Under the pieces are notes generated by a model. It was given only the letters and a program-made list of their open reading frames with translations, was not told the DNA's origin and did no database searches. A program made the translations under genes and the position numbers. Positions 10,501-22,211 of a DNA stretch of 64,000 bases are shown in pieces; position 1 is the first letter of the stretch; each line of letters begins with the position of its first letter. The DNA comes from Rhabdophis nuchalis (Eukaryota; Chordata; Lepidosauria; Squamata; Natricidae): assembly GCA_039707465.1 (NCBI GenBank), contig CM077648.1, forward strand, positions 16,013,119-16,077,118, read 5' to 3'.

Positions 10501-12505
10501 TTTTGAAAAAGTTTTATTGGGTTTTATAATTTTTTTACAAACAGGGTAAAGGGTAAGGTGTAAAAAGACATTTTGAGAACTTGCACGTCGAAGTCGTCGA
10601 CTCCTTCCGAGACTTCATAACAGAATATAGATAATACATTTAACTTTCATTTGTACTACAAAGTGGAGAGAAATGCAAATATATCATTGTAAAAAACTAT
10701 GCTAGCAAACATGTATAAACATCCAAACAATTATTATGTTATATTGAAATAAAGTCACTTTTGAGATCTAAGTCTTTTGGCAATTGTATCTTCTTCTCCC
10801 TGGCCCCCAGGCGGGCGGGGCCGCGGCACCCTCTGCTCCCCCATTTTCATCCTCCAGGATTGAGGAATGTTTTTTGAGAAAGGCTTCCGCCTCTGCAATT
10901 GTTTTAATTCTTACTCTTCCTCCCTCCCAGAACACCAACATTCCTTCTGGCATCACCCACTTAAACCAGACCCCCTGTTTAAATAATCTTTTAGATAAGA
11001 AGGAATACTTCCGTCTTATCTCTCTAATCTTCTTCGGGACCTGCTTCAAGATAGCGATCTCTTTCTGTTGATAAACTAAAGGACTGTCTCTCTGCCTCCT
11101 CAAGATCCTTTCCCTTGTCGACCTTCTAACAAATTTAATATATATCTCTCTGGGTACTTCATTTATCCTGGCATATCCTGAATTTATTCTGTATATCAAA
11201 TCAATGTCCCCCCTAATCTCGTCCTTAGGTTTGTGTAAATAATCTGTTAAAATTGTGCACATTAAATCAGTTAAATCTTCACCAGACTCCTCAGGAACAT
11301 TCTGAAATCTTAAAAAATATGACATCCTTTCAAAATCCATCCTAGACATATGACCAGTTAAATCCCCAATTTCATTATTAATACTTTCAAGCTCTCCCTT
11401 TGCCCCAACTAACCCCACCTCCAGCTCATCAGTCTTTTGTGTATTTTCCATTAATTTCTTCTGTACCTCCAAAAGTTCTAACTTAGAACTGACTTGATCC
11501 TTTCTCAGTTCTTTAATTTCTTTCACCAAGGTCTGAAGCGTTTCTTCCATTGCTGTTAATCTAGCATCTGTATCAGGTTTTTCAGGTAACATCAAAGTAA
11601 TTTTAGGCTGATGTGTCTGCTTTTTTGAAGCCATAGTGAATAATTTAAGTCTGTGTCAGTAAGATGACGTCTGCTGGAAAGGAGCTAGTGTGGCAGAAGA
11701 AGAGCAAATTCCAATAAACAAAGTCTTAGTTGTTACCTAATTAAAGTCCAGAGAGAGACCAAATTTTTACAATCCCATAGAAAAAAGAAAGGCACTTTAG
11801 GGAAAGGACCAATTAATCAATTACAAACAATCATAAGTAAAGAAAAAGAGAGGCAGTCCCATTCACAAGGGAATGTCAGCAATCATCCATGAATAGTGTA
11901 TCTCAGGAGAACAAAGGAACGCCATCTTCCCCGCCCAGCTGGAAGCCACCGGGAAGTAACAAAGTAGAAAATTGCTTCTTTATTGCCAGACTTCGATTCT
12001 AAGTATCCACGATCATTCCGGAAATACTTTCACTCACGTTTAGAAAAGTTTGAATGCAGGTTTCTGCGCTTCCTCAAGCCTGAGGAGCAGTTTCAAAACG
12101 CCGCTTTTCTTCCGTTCCAAGGGGGGGTTTCACAAACTCCCCCCTCCATCGTTTTGTAAAGCAAAAGTTGCAAGCAGAAAGAGAAAGTCACTCACATCCA
12201 CTCTGCAGCGAAGAGTCTCAGCTGTGCCTCCGACTCCAGCAATTCAGCCCTTTCACAAAGCATTAGATGTTCCGGTCCTCCTTCAGCAAAGGGAACCAAG
12301 CCCCCCGCAGCATGTTCCTTTACTCCTGGGTCGAGGACAAGGACCCCCCCCAACCGCCGTCGGGATAGGGAAGTCCCAGCGAGCCGACCGTACGGCGGGA
12401 ATCCTTTAAAAGGAATTCCCTGCCCCGTTGGGGGCCGTAAAAGAAGCAAAACGGCGGACGAGTCCCAGGACTCGACCATTGCCTCCGGGAAACCGGAAGG
12501 AAGTC
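10501..12505 (-). mobile_element. L1-type element lacking ORF2 (HAL1-like)
   Basis: A 2005-bp insertion flanked by an 18-bp duplication, CATTTTTACATGCTTTCG (10483-10500) and the same with one change (12506-12523). On the minus strand it has a GC-rich 5' UTR of about 870 bp with GAAGATGGCG near 11921, an intact ORF1, then only 266 bp of 3' UTR ending CCCAATAAAACTTTTTCAAA. No endonuclease or reverse transcriptase is present. Mammalian HAL1 elements have this layout; a one-off internal deletion is the alternative. Confidence 0.85.
10768..11634 (-). CDS. L1 ORF1p-like protein
   Basis: A 288-residue intact frame starting MASKKQTHQPK. Residues about 25-95 form a Glu/Lys/Leu heptad-rich coiled coil. 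Residues about 105-200 fit the L1 ORF1p RRM, with FLRFQNVPE as the first strand. The C-terminal domain follows (about 205-265), where KYSFLSKRLFKQGVWFKW and EAEAFL match the family's C-terminal fold. Such proteins trimerise and chaperone LINE RNA; this would need ORF2p from another L1. The frame has no stops, suggesting a recent insertion or coding constraint. It is not a host gene. Confidence 0.88.
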   Translation of the reverse strand: MASKKQTHQPKITLMLPEKPDTDARLTAMEETLQTLVKEIKELRKDQVSSKLELLEVQKKLMENTQKTDELEVGLVGAKGELESINNEIGDLTGHMSRMDFERMSYFLRFQNVPEESGEDLTDLMCTILTDYLHKPKDEIRGDIDLIYRINSGYARINEVPREIYIKFVRRSTRERILRRQRDSPLVYQQKEIAILKQVPKKIREIRRKYSFLSKRLFKQGVWFKWVMPEGMLVFWEGGRVRIKTIAEAEAFLKKHSSILEDENGGAEGAAAPPAWGPGRRRYNCQKT

Positions 12506-12660
12506 CATTTTTATATGCTTTCGAATTGCTAGGTTGGCAGAAGCTGGGACAAGTAACGGGAGCTCATTCTGATCCGCGGCGCTACGGATTCGAACCACCA
12601 ACCTTTCTGATCAACAAGCTCAGCGCCTTAGCTACTGAGCCACCTTCTCCTATTGTACAA
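12506..12660 (-). mobile_element. Sauria-type SINE, tRNA-like 5' half
   Basis: On the minus strand GGTGGCTCAGTAGCTAAGGC resembles a pol III A box and GGTGGTTCGAATCC a B box. It joins the piece at 10284-10500 if the L1-type insertion is removed. It is not a functional tRNA gene. Confidence 0.85.
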
Positions 12661-12892
12661 CTTGCGATATAGACCCTCCCTGGCATACTGCAATCTCATT
12701 GGATCAAAACGTCAGTTAAAATTCAACACTGTCAAGTTATGCTTGTTTTACAAGCTATTATAAGCATGCCATAATTCCATATAACCAATAGCAACGGACT
12801 GTGAACTTAGCCACAGACTTCAGCTTTCCAAGATTTTTTTTTAAAAAAACAACACTTTGCTAAAATATATATTTTCACGATATGCTTTAAGA

Positions 12893-13081
12893 CAGAGAGG
12901 TCTCCAAGCCCTGGTGCATGGACTGGCATGGGTCCATGGCATGCCAGCAACCGGACCATGCAAGCAAGTGAAGCCCCATCCACAGGATGCAGGCAGCATA
13001 CGAAACCACGTCCCCTCCAGTCCACAGAAAAACCTTTCTCCACAGAACAGGTCCCCGGTGCCCCAAACGTCGGGGCCACTG
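12893..13081. mobile_element. hAT-type MITE with perfect 8-bp TSD
   Basis: Starts CAGAGAGGTCTCC and ends GGGGCCACTG. CTTTAAGA flanks both sides (12885-12892 and 13082-13089). Confidence 0.85.
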
Positions 13082-13764
13082 CTTTAAGAGGCAAAGTTAA
13101 AATCTCCTAAGTTCAGAGGAGATGTTTAAAAAGATTTTCGACAGCCACAAGGCAAAATAACCAGCAAGATTCCTGTCCCTCCCTCTCTCAAGGTTTGTGG
13201 CTGTAAAAATGAATTACGCAAAATAAAATCATCCATGCAAATTGGCAAGATAAATACAGAGATTTTATGTTTGCGCGGCCATCCGATTTGCTATTTCCAA
13301 TTTGCTGTCTCGTCTGTCTTAAACCAGCTTCTTTGGAAAAAGATAATAACGTCCTGATGCCTCTCTATCTCGAGTTATTGTTCCTGCGAAAACAATACAC
13401 TAAAGATCATTTCTATAAAGAAAGGAATGATCAAGATAGAAAAAGAAAACAGAATTGACGAGGAACTGCCACTATACATGTGTCTGCCTTCTCTTAACCT
13501 TTCATTCCCAAAGGGAAGGAATACATTTCAATTCACAAGCTAAATTATTGAGGGAAGAGAAAAATATCCATCAAGACTAGAGAAAAATGTATTGAAAAGG
13601 TCAAAAATTAGTGAACAGTACTAATAGTAATATTTCTGTGTTTCCGACAAAGAAGCATTACTATTACTATTGTTCATTAATTTGCCGGTGACATCACCAT
13701 TGCCCAGGTAGGGACTCTTTCCACACTCCTGTGAAATTGCCCATCGAAGTAGTACCAACTAACC
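13082..13764. other. FAM13A intron, nothing recognised
   Basis: No exon or named repeat. Short ATTACTATT runs near 13620-13680. Confidence 0.4.
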
Positions 13765-14275
13765 CAGCGGTCCCCAACCTTTACGGTTTGGCAGTCCAGC
13801 CGGGCGGAGGGGGAGAGGCAGAGCTAGTATTCAGTGGGTTCAGATCAGTTCATGTGAACTGATAGCAGAAATCGCGGGTGAGCCAATTCACCTGCCCCGG
13901 CTCTATGCCATCCTATTTAGGCACGTTTTTGAGTCCGGGCGCATGCGTGGAATGTGCGTGCATGAGCAAAGTGCATGCACAGAAGGCCGGCTGCATACGT
14001 GGAAGGGGTGCGTGCACCCACAAAGCAAGTGGGCACGCCTGCGGCGAACCGGTGGTAAAAAAATGTGAAACTCACTGCTGGAGAGAGGGTATGGTTCTGT
14101 GTGATTGGTAGGCACGAATGCGTTGAATGTGCTCAAATGGAGCTTTGTGCATGAGTGAGAGTGCCTGCTGCTTGAACAAGTGAAGCTATGCTCGCTTGCC
14201 CATTGCTCATGTGGTCTAGTTCCAAATGGGCTGCAGCCCACTAGTGGGCTATGGACTGGGGGTTGGGGACCCTTG
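13765..14275. mobile_element. hAT-type MITE with nested MITE
   Basis: The outer element begins CAGCGGTCCCCAACC and ends GGTTGGGGACCCTTG, of the GGTCCCCAACC class. Within it, 13819-14080 is a second MITE (CAGAGCTAGTATTCAG ... GAAACTCACTGCTG) with near-matching flanks GGGAGAGG and GAGAGAGG. Confidence 0.7.
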
Positions 14276-14290
14276 CATTAATCTACTTGC

Positions 14291-14427
14291 AATCACCTGC
14301 TTTCAAACTGTTGGATCGGTGGAAGCTGGAGCGTGGAATGGGAACTCACTCTGCCCTATAGCAGCACCGGGTTCCGAACACAAGAGTACCAATCATTAGC
14401 CTAATGGTCTAACCTTGTCAGCCACCA
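14291..14427 (-). mobile_element. Sauria-type SINE fragment
   Basis: A worn copy of the tRNA-related head and body: AAACTGTTGG.TCGGTGGAAGC and GGGTTCCGAAC are recognisable against 12524-12650. Confidence 0.6.
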
Positions 14428-14439
14428 TGCACGTTAGGG

Positions 14440-16445
14440 AACAGTTATTTCAGCTGATCAAAGAAATAAACACAAGCTATTTGCATGATTCTGGGAGCAA
14501 ACAAGGAAACAATTGGTCCACTGCTGGGAGAAAATGGCAAGAAGATGATAAGCAACAGGGAGAAAGCAGAACTATTTAACTCTTTTTTTGCATCTGTCTT
14601 TACACAAAGGGATAAAACAGTCCAACCAATCAAAAACAGCACCACAAAAATCAGATTAGGAACACAAGTTGAAATAGGGAAGAAAATGGTAAGTGAGCAT
14701 CTGTCTACCCTGGACGAGTTCAAATCACCAGGACCAGATGGATTACACCCCAGGGTTCTGAAGGAACTGGCAGACGAGATCTCAGAACCACTGAACTATA
14801 TCTTTCAGAGATCCTGGAGCACCGGGGAACTGCCAGAAGACTGGAAAAGAGCTGATGTGGTTCCCATCTTCAAAAAAGGAAAAAAAATAGATCCAGGAAA
14901 CTATAGACCCATCAGCCTGACCTCAATACCAGGAAAGATTCTGGAAAAGATAATTAAGCAACAAATAAGTGAATACCTAGAAGCAAACAAAGTAATAGCT
15001 AAAAGCCAACATGGGTTTGTCAAAAACAGATCATGCCAGACTAATCTAATTGCATTCTTTGACAAAGGGACAAAATTAGTGGACCAGAGGAATGCTGTCG
15101 ATATAATTTACTTGGATTTCAGTAAGGCTTTAGAGTTTTTAGAGTTTTATTTGATTTATATCCCGCCCTTCTCCAAAAGGACCCAGGGCACAGGAATTTA
15201 AAATAACATATAAATATACAAAATACAAAATTTAAAAAGCTATTAAATAATCAGACCTGCGCTAAAACCAATTAAAATCCCCATTTTAAAACTATCTAAT
15301 ACTAGTCATAGCGGAGGCATTTGATAAAGTAGACTATAACCTACTATTAGATAAAGTAGAAAAATGTGGGTTAGACAGCATCACCACCAAATGGATTCGC
15401 AACTGGCTGACCAACTGCACTCAACGTGTAGTCCTCAATGGAACTGCATCTACATGGAAGGAAGTATGCAGTGGAGTACCCCAAGGCTCTGTTTTAGGCC
15501 CAGTACTCTTCAACATCTTCATCAATGATTTGGATGAGGGGATAAATGGGGAACTCATCAAATTTGCAGACGACACCAAGCTGGCAGGAATAGCCAACAC
15601 TCCAGAAGATAGGCTTAAGATACAGAAGGATCTTGACAAACTTGAACATTGGGCACTATCTAATAAAATGAAATTCAATTGTGAAAAAAGTAAGGTTCTA
15701 CATTTAGGCAAGAAAAACAAAATGCACAGGTACAGTATAGGTGGTACCTTGTTCAATAGTAGCAACTGTGAGAGGGATCTTGGAATCCTAGTGGACAACC
15801 ATTTAAATATGAGCCAGCAGTGCAGCAGCTGCCAAAAAAGCCAACACAGTTCTAGGCTGCATCAACAGAGGGATAGAATCTAGATCACGTGAAGTGTTAA
15901 TGCCACTGTATAGTGCCTTGGTAAGGCCACACTTGGAATACTGCATACAGTTTTGGTCGCCACGATGTAGAAAAGACGTGGAGACTCTGGAAAGAGTGCA
16001 GAGAAGAGCAACCAAGATGATTAGGGGACTGGAGACTAAAACATATGAAGAACGGTTGCAGGAGCTGGGTATGTCTAGTTTGATGAAGAGAAGGACCAGG
16101 GGAGACATGATAGCAGTGTTCCGATATCTCAGAGGGTGCCACAAAGAAGAGGGAGCCAAACTATTCTCCAAGGCTCCTGGGGGCAGGACAAGAAGCAATG
16201 GGTGGAAACTAATCAAGGAGAGAAGCAACTTAGAACTAAGGAGAAATTTCCTGACAGTTAGAACAATTAACCTCTGGAACACCTTGCCTCCAGAAGTTGT
16301 GAATGCCCCAACCCTGGAAGTCTTTAAAAAGATGTTAGATAGCCATTTGTCTGAAATGGTATAAGGTTCCTGCCCACGCAGGGGGTTGGACTAGAAGACC
16401 TACAAGGTCCCTTCAAACTCTGCTATTGTATTGTATTGTACTTTC
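14440..16445 (+). mobile_element. CR1-type LINE, 5' truncated
   Basis: The plus strand encodes a CR1 reverse transcriptase in broken frames: SPGPDGLHPRVLKELADEI and YRPISLTSIPGKILEKII (frame 14485-15201), then SGVPQGSVLGPVLFNIFIND and the catalytic FADDTKL (frame 15530-15883), then [16 protein letters not shown] to the end (15894-16364). The 3' end has the CR1-type GTTGGACTAGAAGACCTACA and a tail of ATTGT units. A separate repeat is inserted at about 15132-15312 and a frameshift lies near 15885, so it is dead. Confidence 0.92.
15132..15312 (-). mobile_element. L2-type 3' fragment inserted in CR1
   Basis: It breaks the CR1 frame between YLDFSKA and FDKVDY. TTTATATCCCGCCCTTCTCC followed by GGACCCAGGGC is the reverse of the L2-type 3' end also seen at 39345 and 46140. 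Confidence 0.75.
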
Positions 16446-16979
16446 TGGGTAGGTACAAAACTTACTAATAAACCAGGATGCTAGTTTCCTGGCATAATAG
16501 TTGCAGAACAATTTAATCTCTTTATAAATAATGAAGTTTTCTGCCACAAACCAATTAAGGGACTCTGAGCAATCTTTTCTTAAACTTTATCCTCCATTTC
16601 CAGCAGGATTTTAACTGTATAGTTTTACTTCTGCAGCTGGGTAGAAGTATGAATAGAAGTTCAGGGGATTCAAGGTCTTAGATTCCCTTCAAATATCTGT
16701 TCTCTGATTTCCAAGTTGGACCAGCTAAACTAGTTCAGTTGCACTGATTCATGACCAATTCTAGGTCAATGATCTTAAATCCCACAGTACTTAGAATAGA
16801 TTTTAAGGAAACTTCTCATAAATACTGTAGTAACATAAATTCAATTTTTTAAAAAACATCAAGAATATTCAAATATTTTAATGAAATATTTGGATGAATT
16901 AAAATGCATTTAAAATCATATATTAAAGATGCCCACATATCACTTAAATGATTTTAATTAGTAATTTAGTAATTTAATT
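16446..16979. other. FAM13A intron, nothing recognised
   Basis: AT-rich, no exon, no named repeat. Confidence 0.4.
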
Positions 16980-17397
16980 TAGAGGACTGGAGACTAAGAC
17001 ATATGAAGAACGGCTGCAGGAGCTGGGTATGTCTAGTTTGATGAAGAGAAGGACCAGGGGAGACATGATAGCAGTGTTCCGATATCTCAGAGGGTGCCAC
17101 AAAGAAGAGGGAGTCAAACTTTTCTCCAAGGCACCTGGGGGCAGGACAAGAAGCAATGGGTGGAAACTAACCAAGGAGAGAAGCAACTTAGAATTAAGGA
17201 GAAATTTCCTGACAGTAAGAACAATTAACCTCTGGACAGCTTGCCTCCAGCAGTTGTGAATGCCCCAACCCTGGAAGTCTTTAAAAAGATGTTAGACAGC
17301 CATTTGTCTGAAATGGTATAAGGTTCCTGCCCTTGCAGGGGGTTGGACTAGAAGACCTACAAGGTCCCTTCCAACTCTGCTATTGTATTGTATAGTA
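16980..17397 (+). mobile_element. CR1-type LINE 3' end
   Basis: A second, shorter CR1 copy nearly identical to the end of 14440-16445, starting at GACTGGAGACTAAGACATAT and ending in ATTGT units. Confidence 0.92.
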
Positions 17398-17667
17398 TCA
17401 AAATTAAAGTTCAGAATCACCTGTGCTTGGAAATTTATAAATTCAATAAATAAGCACGTTAATAATCAAAGGTACTTTAATCTAAAAATCAAAGCCTATG
17501 ATATCTAAATGTTTCTAACAAAGGTAGCTTGAATTAGATTCCACATTCTAATTACCTTCACTTTATCATTAATGTTGTGAAGTAGTAACAAAAGCAAAGT
17601 TACAACGTTAATATTGAAGTGAAAGCAATATGCTATTATTTTGCAAATGGTATAAATGGACACAAAC

Positions 17668-17710
17668 CTGATTGTGCATTAACAAGTCATCCTCATTTCT
17701 GCCGTCTTTG
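17668..17710 (-). CDS. FAM13A: FAM13A small coding exon
   Basis: A 43-bp exon encoding (S)KDGRNEDDLLMHNQ. The acceptor is a strong TTCTTCTTCTTTTGTAG tract before base 17710; the donor is CAG|GTTTGT after base 17668. It starts completing a split codon (AG|C) and ends in phase 0, which fits both neighbours. Similarity to the mammalian stretch around KGNEKDGG is weak, so the assignment rests on splice sites, phase and position between two clear FAM13A exons. Its length not being a multiple of three means skipping it would shift the frame. Confidence 0.75.
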
Positions 17711-18145
17711 CTACAAAAGAAGAAGAAGAAAGAAGTATTAAGGAACATGCTATAAAGGAAACGACAAACCATTTTTTAATAATCATAAATCCACATTTTT
17801 AAAAAAGTGGATGAAAATAAAAGTTAAAATTTTAAATCGTGCTTTATAACTCCTTCTTTGAGATTTGCATAAAAAAAGCCAAGAGACCAGTCTACTATTA
17901 ACAGACGTGAAATACAATATGAATACATAAAATAAGGCATTCATTATCATGTTAAAACACGGTTTTCTGGAAAACCGCATTTTCAAAGGAGAGCATATAT
18001 GCAGGCATACAAAATCCAAAGTTAGCTTTTTTTCTTTCTATGTAATGAAACTGGTTTCAAAGTATAATTGGATTCTCTAGTTTAGACCTTAACTGACATT
18101 TAAAAATCTTTAATTTTAAGACAGAGTAAATTCTGAGCAACTCAC

Positions 18146-18222
18146 CTTTCTTCAGAAAACACCTCCATTTCATCTGGTCCTCTTCCATCCACATGTCTCA
18201 AGGAACCAAAAGTTTCCATCGC
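18146..18222 (-). CDS. FAM13A: FAM13A coding exon (GPDEMEVFSEE)
   Basis: A 77-bp exon encoding AMETFGSLRHVDGRGPDE and MEVFSEE. It matches the mammalian pattern NMES...RTGPDDFEWMSDER. The acceptor is TTTGACAG before base 18222 and the donor GAAAG|GTGAG after base 18146. It opens in phase 0 and closes with two bases of a split codon, as the next exon needs. Composition is acidic, in the predicted disordered middle of the protein. Confidence 0.85.
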
Positions 18223-18570
18223 CTGTCAAACATTAAGACAATTGCTAAGAAGGAGTCATTTTAAACATCACCTCTCAAAACCTCCAAAAGTAATTGGGAT
18301 TTCAACTGTCAGTGCACCTATTCAACAGAGTTGTGTTCCATCCATACTAAGAAATGCTATTTATGATATAGGCAGTGAAATAGAAAGGGACTACAAAGGA
18401 CATAGTAGCAAGAGGTCTACTGATTCAGAGATGGTGGAGTTACACTACTGTGCAATGGGCCATCGTGAGTTTACTACTCCCACGGAAGGGAATTCTGGGG
18501 AATTAGAATTAGTGGGAATCCATAGAAAGGTTGAATTCCAAATGTGCAATATTATAAGCTTCCTCTGAAA
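18223..18570. other. FAM13A intron, nothing recognised
   Basis: No named repeat. Confidence 0.4.
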
Positions 18571-18880
18571 TACCTGTTATTTCAAGTGTTTCTGCTCCAA
18601 GGGCCCACCCCAATGCAGCGGGACTTCGGGTGTTGACTGTAATGCATTCCATGACTTTGGTTGTCGGCACCCGATTTGGTGCGAGACGAACTGCCCTTGT
18701 ACGCGCGCACGCACACACACAAAATGGCGCGGCAGGGGAATTTGCCGTGGAAGGGAAAATAGCCGCGGCTGTGTTTATTCGGCATGTGTTCGTGATGTGA
18801 GTAAAACATTTAGCAGATTTTTCGGTCGGCACCTAAATTGTTCGTTGTCTGAGCCATTCGGGACCCGAGGTCCCACTATA
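18571..18880. repeat. Unclassified GC-richer repeat
   Basis: Contains CGCGCGCAC/CACACACA and two related motifs, GGTTGTCGGCACCCGATTT and CGGTCGGCACCTAAATTGTT, that suggest an internally repeated DNA element. Family unknown. Confidence 0.35.
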
Positions 18881-18884
18881 CATG

Positions 18885-19150
18885 TGCCCTTGGCTTATGA
18901 ACCACAATTGAGCCCAACATTTCTGCTGCTAAGCGAGGCCGTTGTTAAATGAATCACTGCAGTTGTTAAGTTAGTAGCACAGTTCAGTGAATCTGGCTTT
19001 CCTTGTCAGAAAGTCACAAAAGGTGATGACGTGACCTCGGAGATGCTGCACGGTTGTATGTGTGAAAAAATGGTTGTAAGTCACTTTTTTCAGTGGCCAC
19101 ATAACGTCCGTCACTAAATAAACTGTTGTAAGTTGAGGACTACCCGTATA
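18885..19150. mobile_element. MITE fragment (AGTCCTCGACTTACAAC family)
   Basis: Shares AACCACAATTGAGCCCAACA, AGTCACAAAAGGTGATGACG and a terminal GTTGTAAGTTGAGGACTACC with the fuller copies at 27106 and 38232. Confidence 0.75.
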
Positions 19151-19429
19151 CATTGGCAGCTTTGGGTTCCTATGAAAATGGTTGGTTTCATGCTTGATCA
19201 AGTAACAAAGCCTCAAGTTTTGTTCATGTAGGGTGCACAGCCATGATCTGTTCTTTGGAACATTCTTCCTTCTGGGAGAGGAAAGTTTTCTAGCCTTCAA
19301 ACTATTTGTTCAAAAGGGCATTTGAGTTCTTTGACACAAGAATTTTGTTTGAATAGATTCACTTAGTTGGATTATTACTTTATTGCCTTTAAAGATTGGA
19401 AACACCCTTTGTGGGAAAATGGATAGCCT

Positions 19430-19780
19430 ATATATAATTGTATGCATGCACGCACGCACGCACATATCTGTAAATAAATAAAACTATGACATAAAACCAA
19501 AACAGCTGGTTTCACACGGTGTTAAGCTGCAAGCAAACAATGACATGTGTGCAGGTAGTACTCAACTTACAAGCACAATTGAGCCTAACATTCCTATTGT
19601 TAAGTAAAACATTTGTTAAGTGAATTTTACCCCATTTTACAATATGGGTCCTCATTTTACCCACCTTGGAAGGATGGAATGCAGAGTCAACCTTGAGCCT
19701 GGTGAGATTTGATCTGCCAAACTGCAGACAGCTGGTGATGAGCAGAAGTATTGCACTCTAACCACAGGGATCATACTAAG
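19430..19780. repeat. Short GCAC array, MITE piece, SINE-like piece
   Basis: GCACGCACGCACGCAC at about 19446-19462. A MITE end of the same family as above, GCAGGTAGTACTCAACTTAC, at about 19552-19640. At 19650-19770 a worn tRNA-SINE-like segment with CACCTTGGAAGGATGGAATG and a GTGAGATTTGATCTGCCAAA B-box-like remnant. Confidence 0.45.
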
Positions 19781-19809
19781 TCACCCATAATTTTCATAAT
19801 TTTGCTTAC

Positions 19810-19996
19810 CAAAGAACTCTCTTGGTTGTCGTTAAACTCAGATAGTTTGGTGCTGGATTTCTGACGTTTTGGTTTACTTCTTTCGCCTATGTAACCAGAG
19901 CTGTTCTCGTGGCATTTTTCCACTTCCTGAGCATTTAACATACACTCCTCAATGCTACTGAAGCCAGAAGGAATATTCTCTTTATTGATGACCTCC
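19810..19996 (-). CDS. FAM13A: FAM13A coding exon (INKENIPSGF ... KPKRQKSSTKLSE)
   Basis: A 187-bp exon encoding EVINKENIPSGFSSIEE..., then GERSKPKRQKSSTKLSEFND. The blocks INKENxPSGF, QEVEK and GERSKPKRQKSSTKLSE match mammalian FAM13A closely. KPKRQK is a basic cluster that could be a nuclear localisation signal. The acceptor is TCTATGTAG before base 19996, preceded by a pure C run; the donor is TTTG|GTAAGC after 19810. It starts by completing a split Arg codon and ends in phase 0. This is the best conserved exon in the window. Confidence 0.95.
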
Positions 19997-20200
19997 CTAC
20001 ATAGAGGGGGGGGGGGGGGGGAGGGAGAAAAATAGCAACTTCCAGATCATTTCCAATTACTCATAAAGGCAACCTGAGCAATTATTTTAACTTTGCAAGT
20101 TCTAGAAAGATATTTGCACCCTACACTTCCTCAGCTATCTTACTTATAGCCATGCATCTCCTGGCATTTTCTTCAAAGAATCTGCAGTCTATCTCTAGTG

Positions 20201-20326
20201 CACGGGTATCAAACTTGCGGTGTCACATTGCCGCCATGTGACGTATTGTGATGTTTTCCCTTTTGCGGAACTGGGGTGGGGGTGGCCTGCATGTGACGCA
20301 TCCGGGCCGCCAGTTCGACATCCCTG
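20201..20326. mobile_element. hAT-type MITE (GTCACATGACG family)
   Basis: GGTATCAAACTTGCGGTGTC at the left and CAGTTCGACATCCCTG at the right; same family as 28943-29072 and, inverted, 30915-31045. Confidence 0.7.
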
Positions 20327-20499
20327 CTGTAACAAGGGATCCAATGGACAGATCTGGAATTTTGAAAATCTACTATAAGCTTTCGCGAAATCCCTATCAT
20401 GGCTGAAACCTGCTTGTTCACAAATATCAAACTGTCGAGGCTATTCTCTGCAAGGTCTTCTAGTCCTCTAATGATGGGAATATGGCAATGTTTTTTAAC

Positions 20500-20595
20500 T
20501 TGGCAGCTTTAACATTAGGTCTTGGTGGCTAGGGAATTCTGGGAGTTGAAGTCCACCCATCTTAAAACTGCCAAGGCTGAGAAATACTGGCATAT
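20500..20595. mobile_element. Small MITE fragment
   Basis: CTTGGCAGCTTTAA and its complement around AGGGAATTCTGGGAGTTGAA form an imperfect palindrome, resembling 33765 and 38655. Confidence 0.5.
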
Positions 20596-20867
20596 ACGGA
20601 AAGTTAATATGAGGTTAGAACCTGGCACTTTATTGTATGATGCGTAAGCTTTTTATTTATTGGTTAAAAAACGTTTAAACATTAAAGTTCACTCAGGTTG
20701 GGACAAAGAGGAGTTTCATAGAAGTTTAATTACTATCCCATATCTAGCCCAGCATAAAGGCAAATGCTGCACCAATGGAATTGAGGTGAAGCAGGCTGAG
20801 CAATGCTGGATGGGACACTACCTGAAATTCCATAGGAAAGGATTGACATATAAATGAAAGTGAAGAA

Positions 20868-21495
20868 TAATACAATACAATACAATAGCAAAGTTGGAAG
20901 GGACCTTGGAGGTCTTCTAGTCCAACCCCCTGCCTAGGCAGTAAACCCTACACCACTTCAGACAAATGGCTATCCGACATCTTCTGAAAGACTTGCAGTG
21001 TTGGGGCATTCACAACTTCTGGAGGCAACTTCTGTTCCACTGATTCATTGTTCTAACTGTCAGGAAATTTCTCCTCAGTTCTAAGTTGCTTCTCTCCTTC
21101 ATTAGTTTCCACCCATTGCTTCTCGTTCTATCCTCAGGTGCTTTGGAGAATAGTTTGACTCCCTCTTCTTTGTGGCAACCCCTGAGATATCGGAAGACTG
21201 CTATCATGTCTCCCCTAGTCCTTCTTTTCATGAAACTAGACATACCCAGTTCCTGCAGCCGTTCTTCATGTTTTAGTCTCGTCCCCTAATCATCTTTGTT
21301 GCTCTTCTCTGCACTCTTTCTAGAGTCTCCACATCTTTTTTACATCGTGGTGACCAAAACTGAATGCAGTATTCCAAGTGTGGCCTTACCAAGGCCTTAT
21401 AAAGTGGTATTAACACTTCACGTGATCTTGATTCTATCCCTCTATTTATGAAGCCTAGAACTGTGTTGGCTTTTTTGGCAGCTGCTGCACACTTC
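20868..21495 (-). mobile_element. CR1-type LINE 3' end
   Basis: Begins with the reversed tail (AATAC units) and AAGTTGGAAGGGACCTTGGA. The minus strand encodes SSFMKRRTRGDMIAVFRYL and RNFLTVRT, as in the plus-strand copies. 5' truncated, frame broken. Confidence 0.92.
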
Positions 21496-21996
21496 TAATT
21501 CAGCTGCAGTATTCATTAAAAAAAGCCACAAACACACACACCCCTGGTTGTAAACTTGTAATTGTTTATTTAAAAAAACCAACAACACCTGCTGGTCAGT
21601 TAAAGTTTAAGTAACTTTTAAAATTATGAGTTATTTCACAACATAAAAAGTTTCGTGTGTATACAGCAGTTTACTCGTTTAGACTGAAAGCTGACATAAA
21701 ATATAGTCTGCAAAATGTTCACTTTCTGGCAAATCTTTTCAATAAAAATTTAAAAAGTGAGGAGAAAGAACTGTGATGATTCCAACCTCTTTCCATAATT
21801 ATCTAGGAATAGGAAAGCATTGGAGATATTAATTTGAATATGTAGAATATTAGTTCTGGAATGCATCAGGCTTCTTGGCAACCTGAGGGGGGGAACCAGT
21901 TTTTGTTTTTTTTTGCAATTAGCTGACAATTGCTATCAGAGAGCTCTAAAACTGCCTGATAGGAGAAGAAGAAGAGAAGAAAAGAAAAAAGCATAC

Positions 21997-22176
21997 CTAT
22001 CTCTGGCCTTTCGGTCTTCATCTTGTTCTTTATGATGTCGCCTGCGCTGCCCAGTAGATACACCAGAAGATGTTAATGATGTTCCAGATTCAGATTCTTC
22101 AGAACTTTGACCACTAGAGCCATGAACATCAAACAGATGTTGTTCGACAGCTGTCCGGATAGTCTTTTCTAAGAAT
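21997..22176 (-). CDS. FAM13A: FAM13A coding exon (AVEQHLFDV)
   Basis: A 180-bp exon encoding FLEKTIRTAVEQHLFDVHG, a Ser/Glu-rich run SSGQSSEESESGTSLTSS, then TGQRRRHHKEQDEDRKARD. LEKTIRTAVEQHLFDV is the signature block shared by FAM13A and FAM13B, and the following QSSEESESGT and QRRR...KEQDE blocks point to FAM13A. The acceptor is TTGCTTTGACAG before 22176; the donor is GATAG|GTATGC after 21997. Phases fit both neighbours. The block lies just after the RhoGAP part in the long isoform and near the N-terminus of the short one. Confidence 0.96.
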
Positions 22177-22211
22177 CTGTCAAAGCAAGATAGGTTATAC
22201 ACACATATATA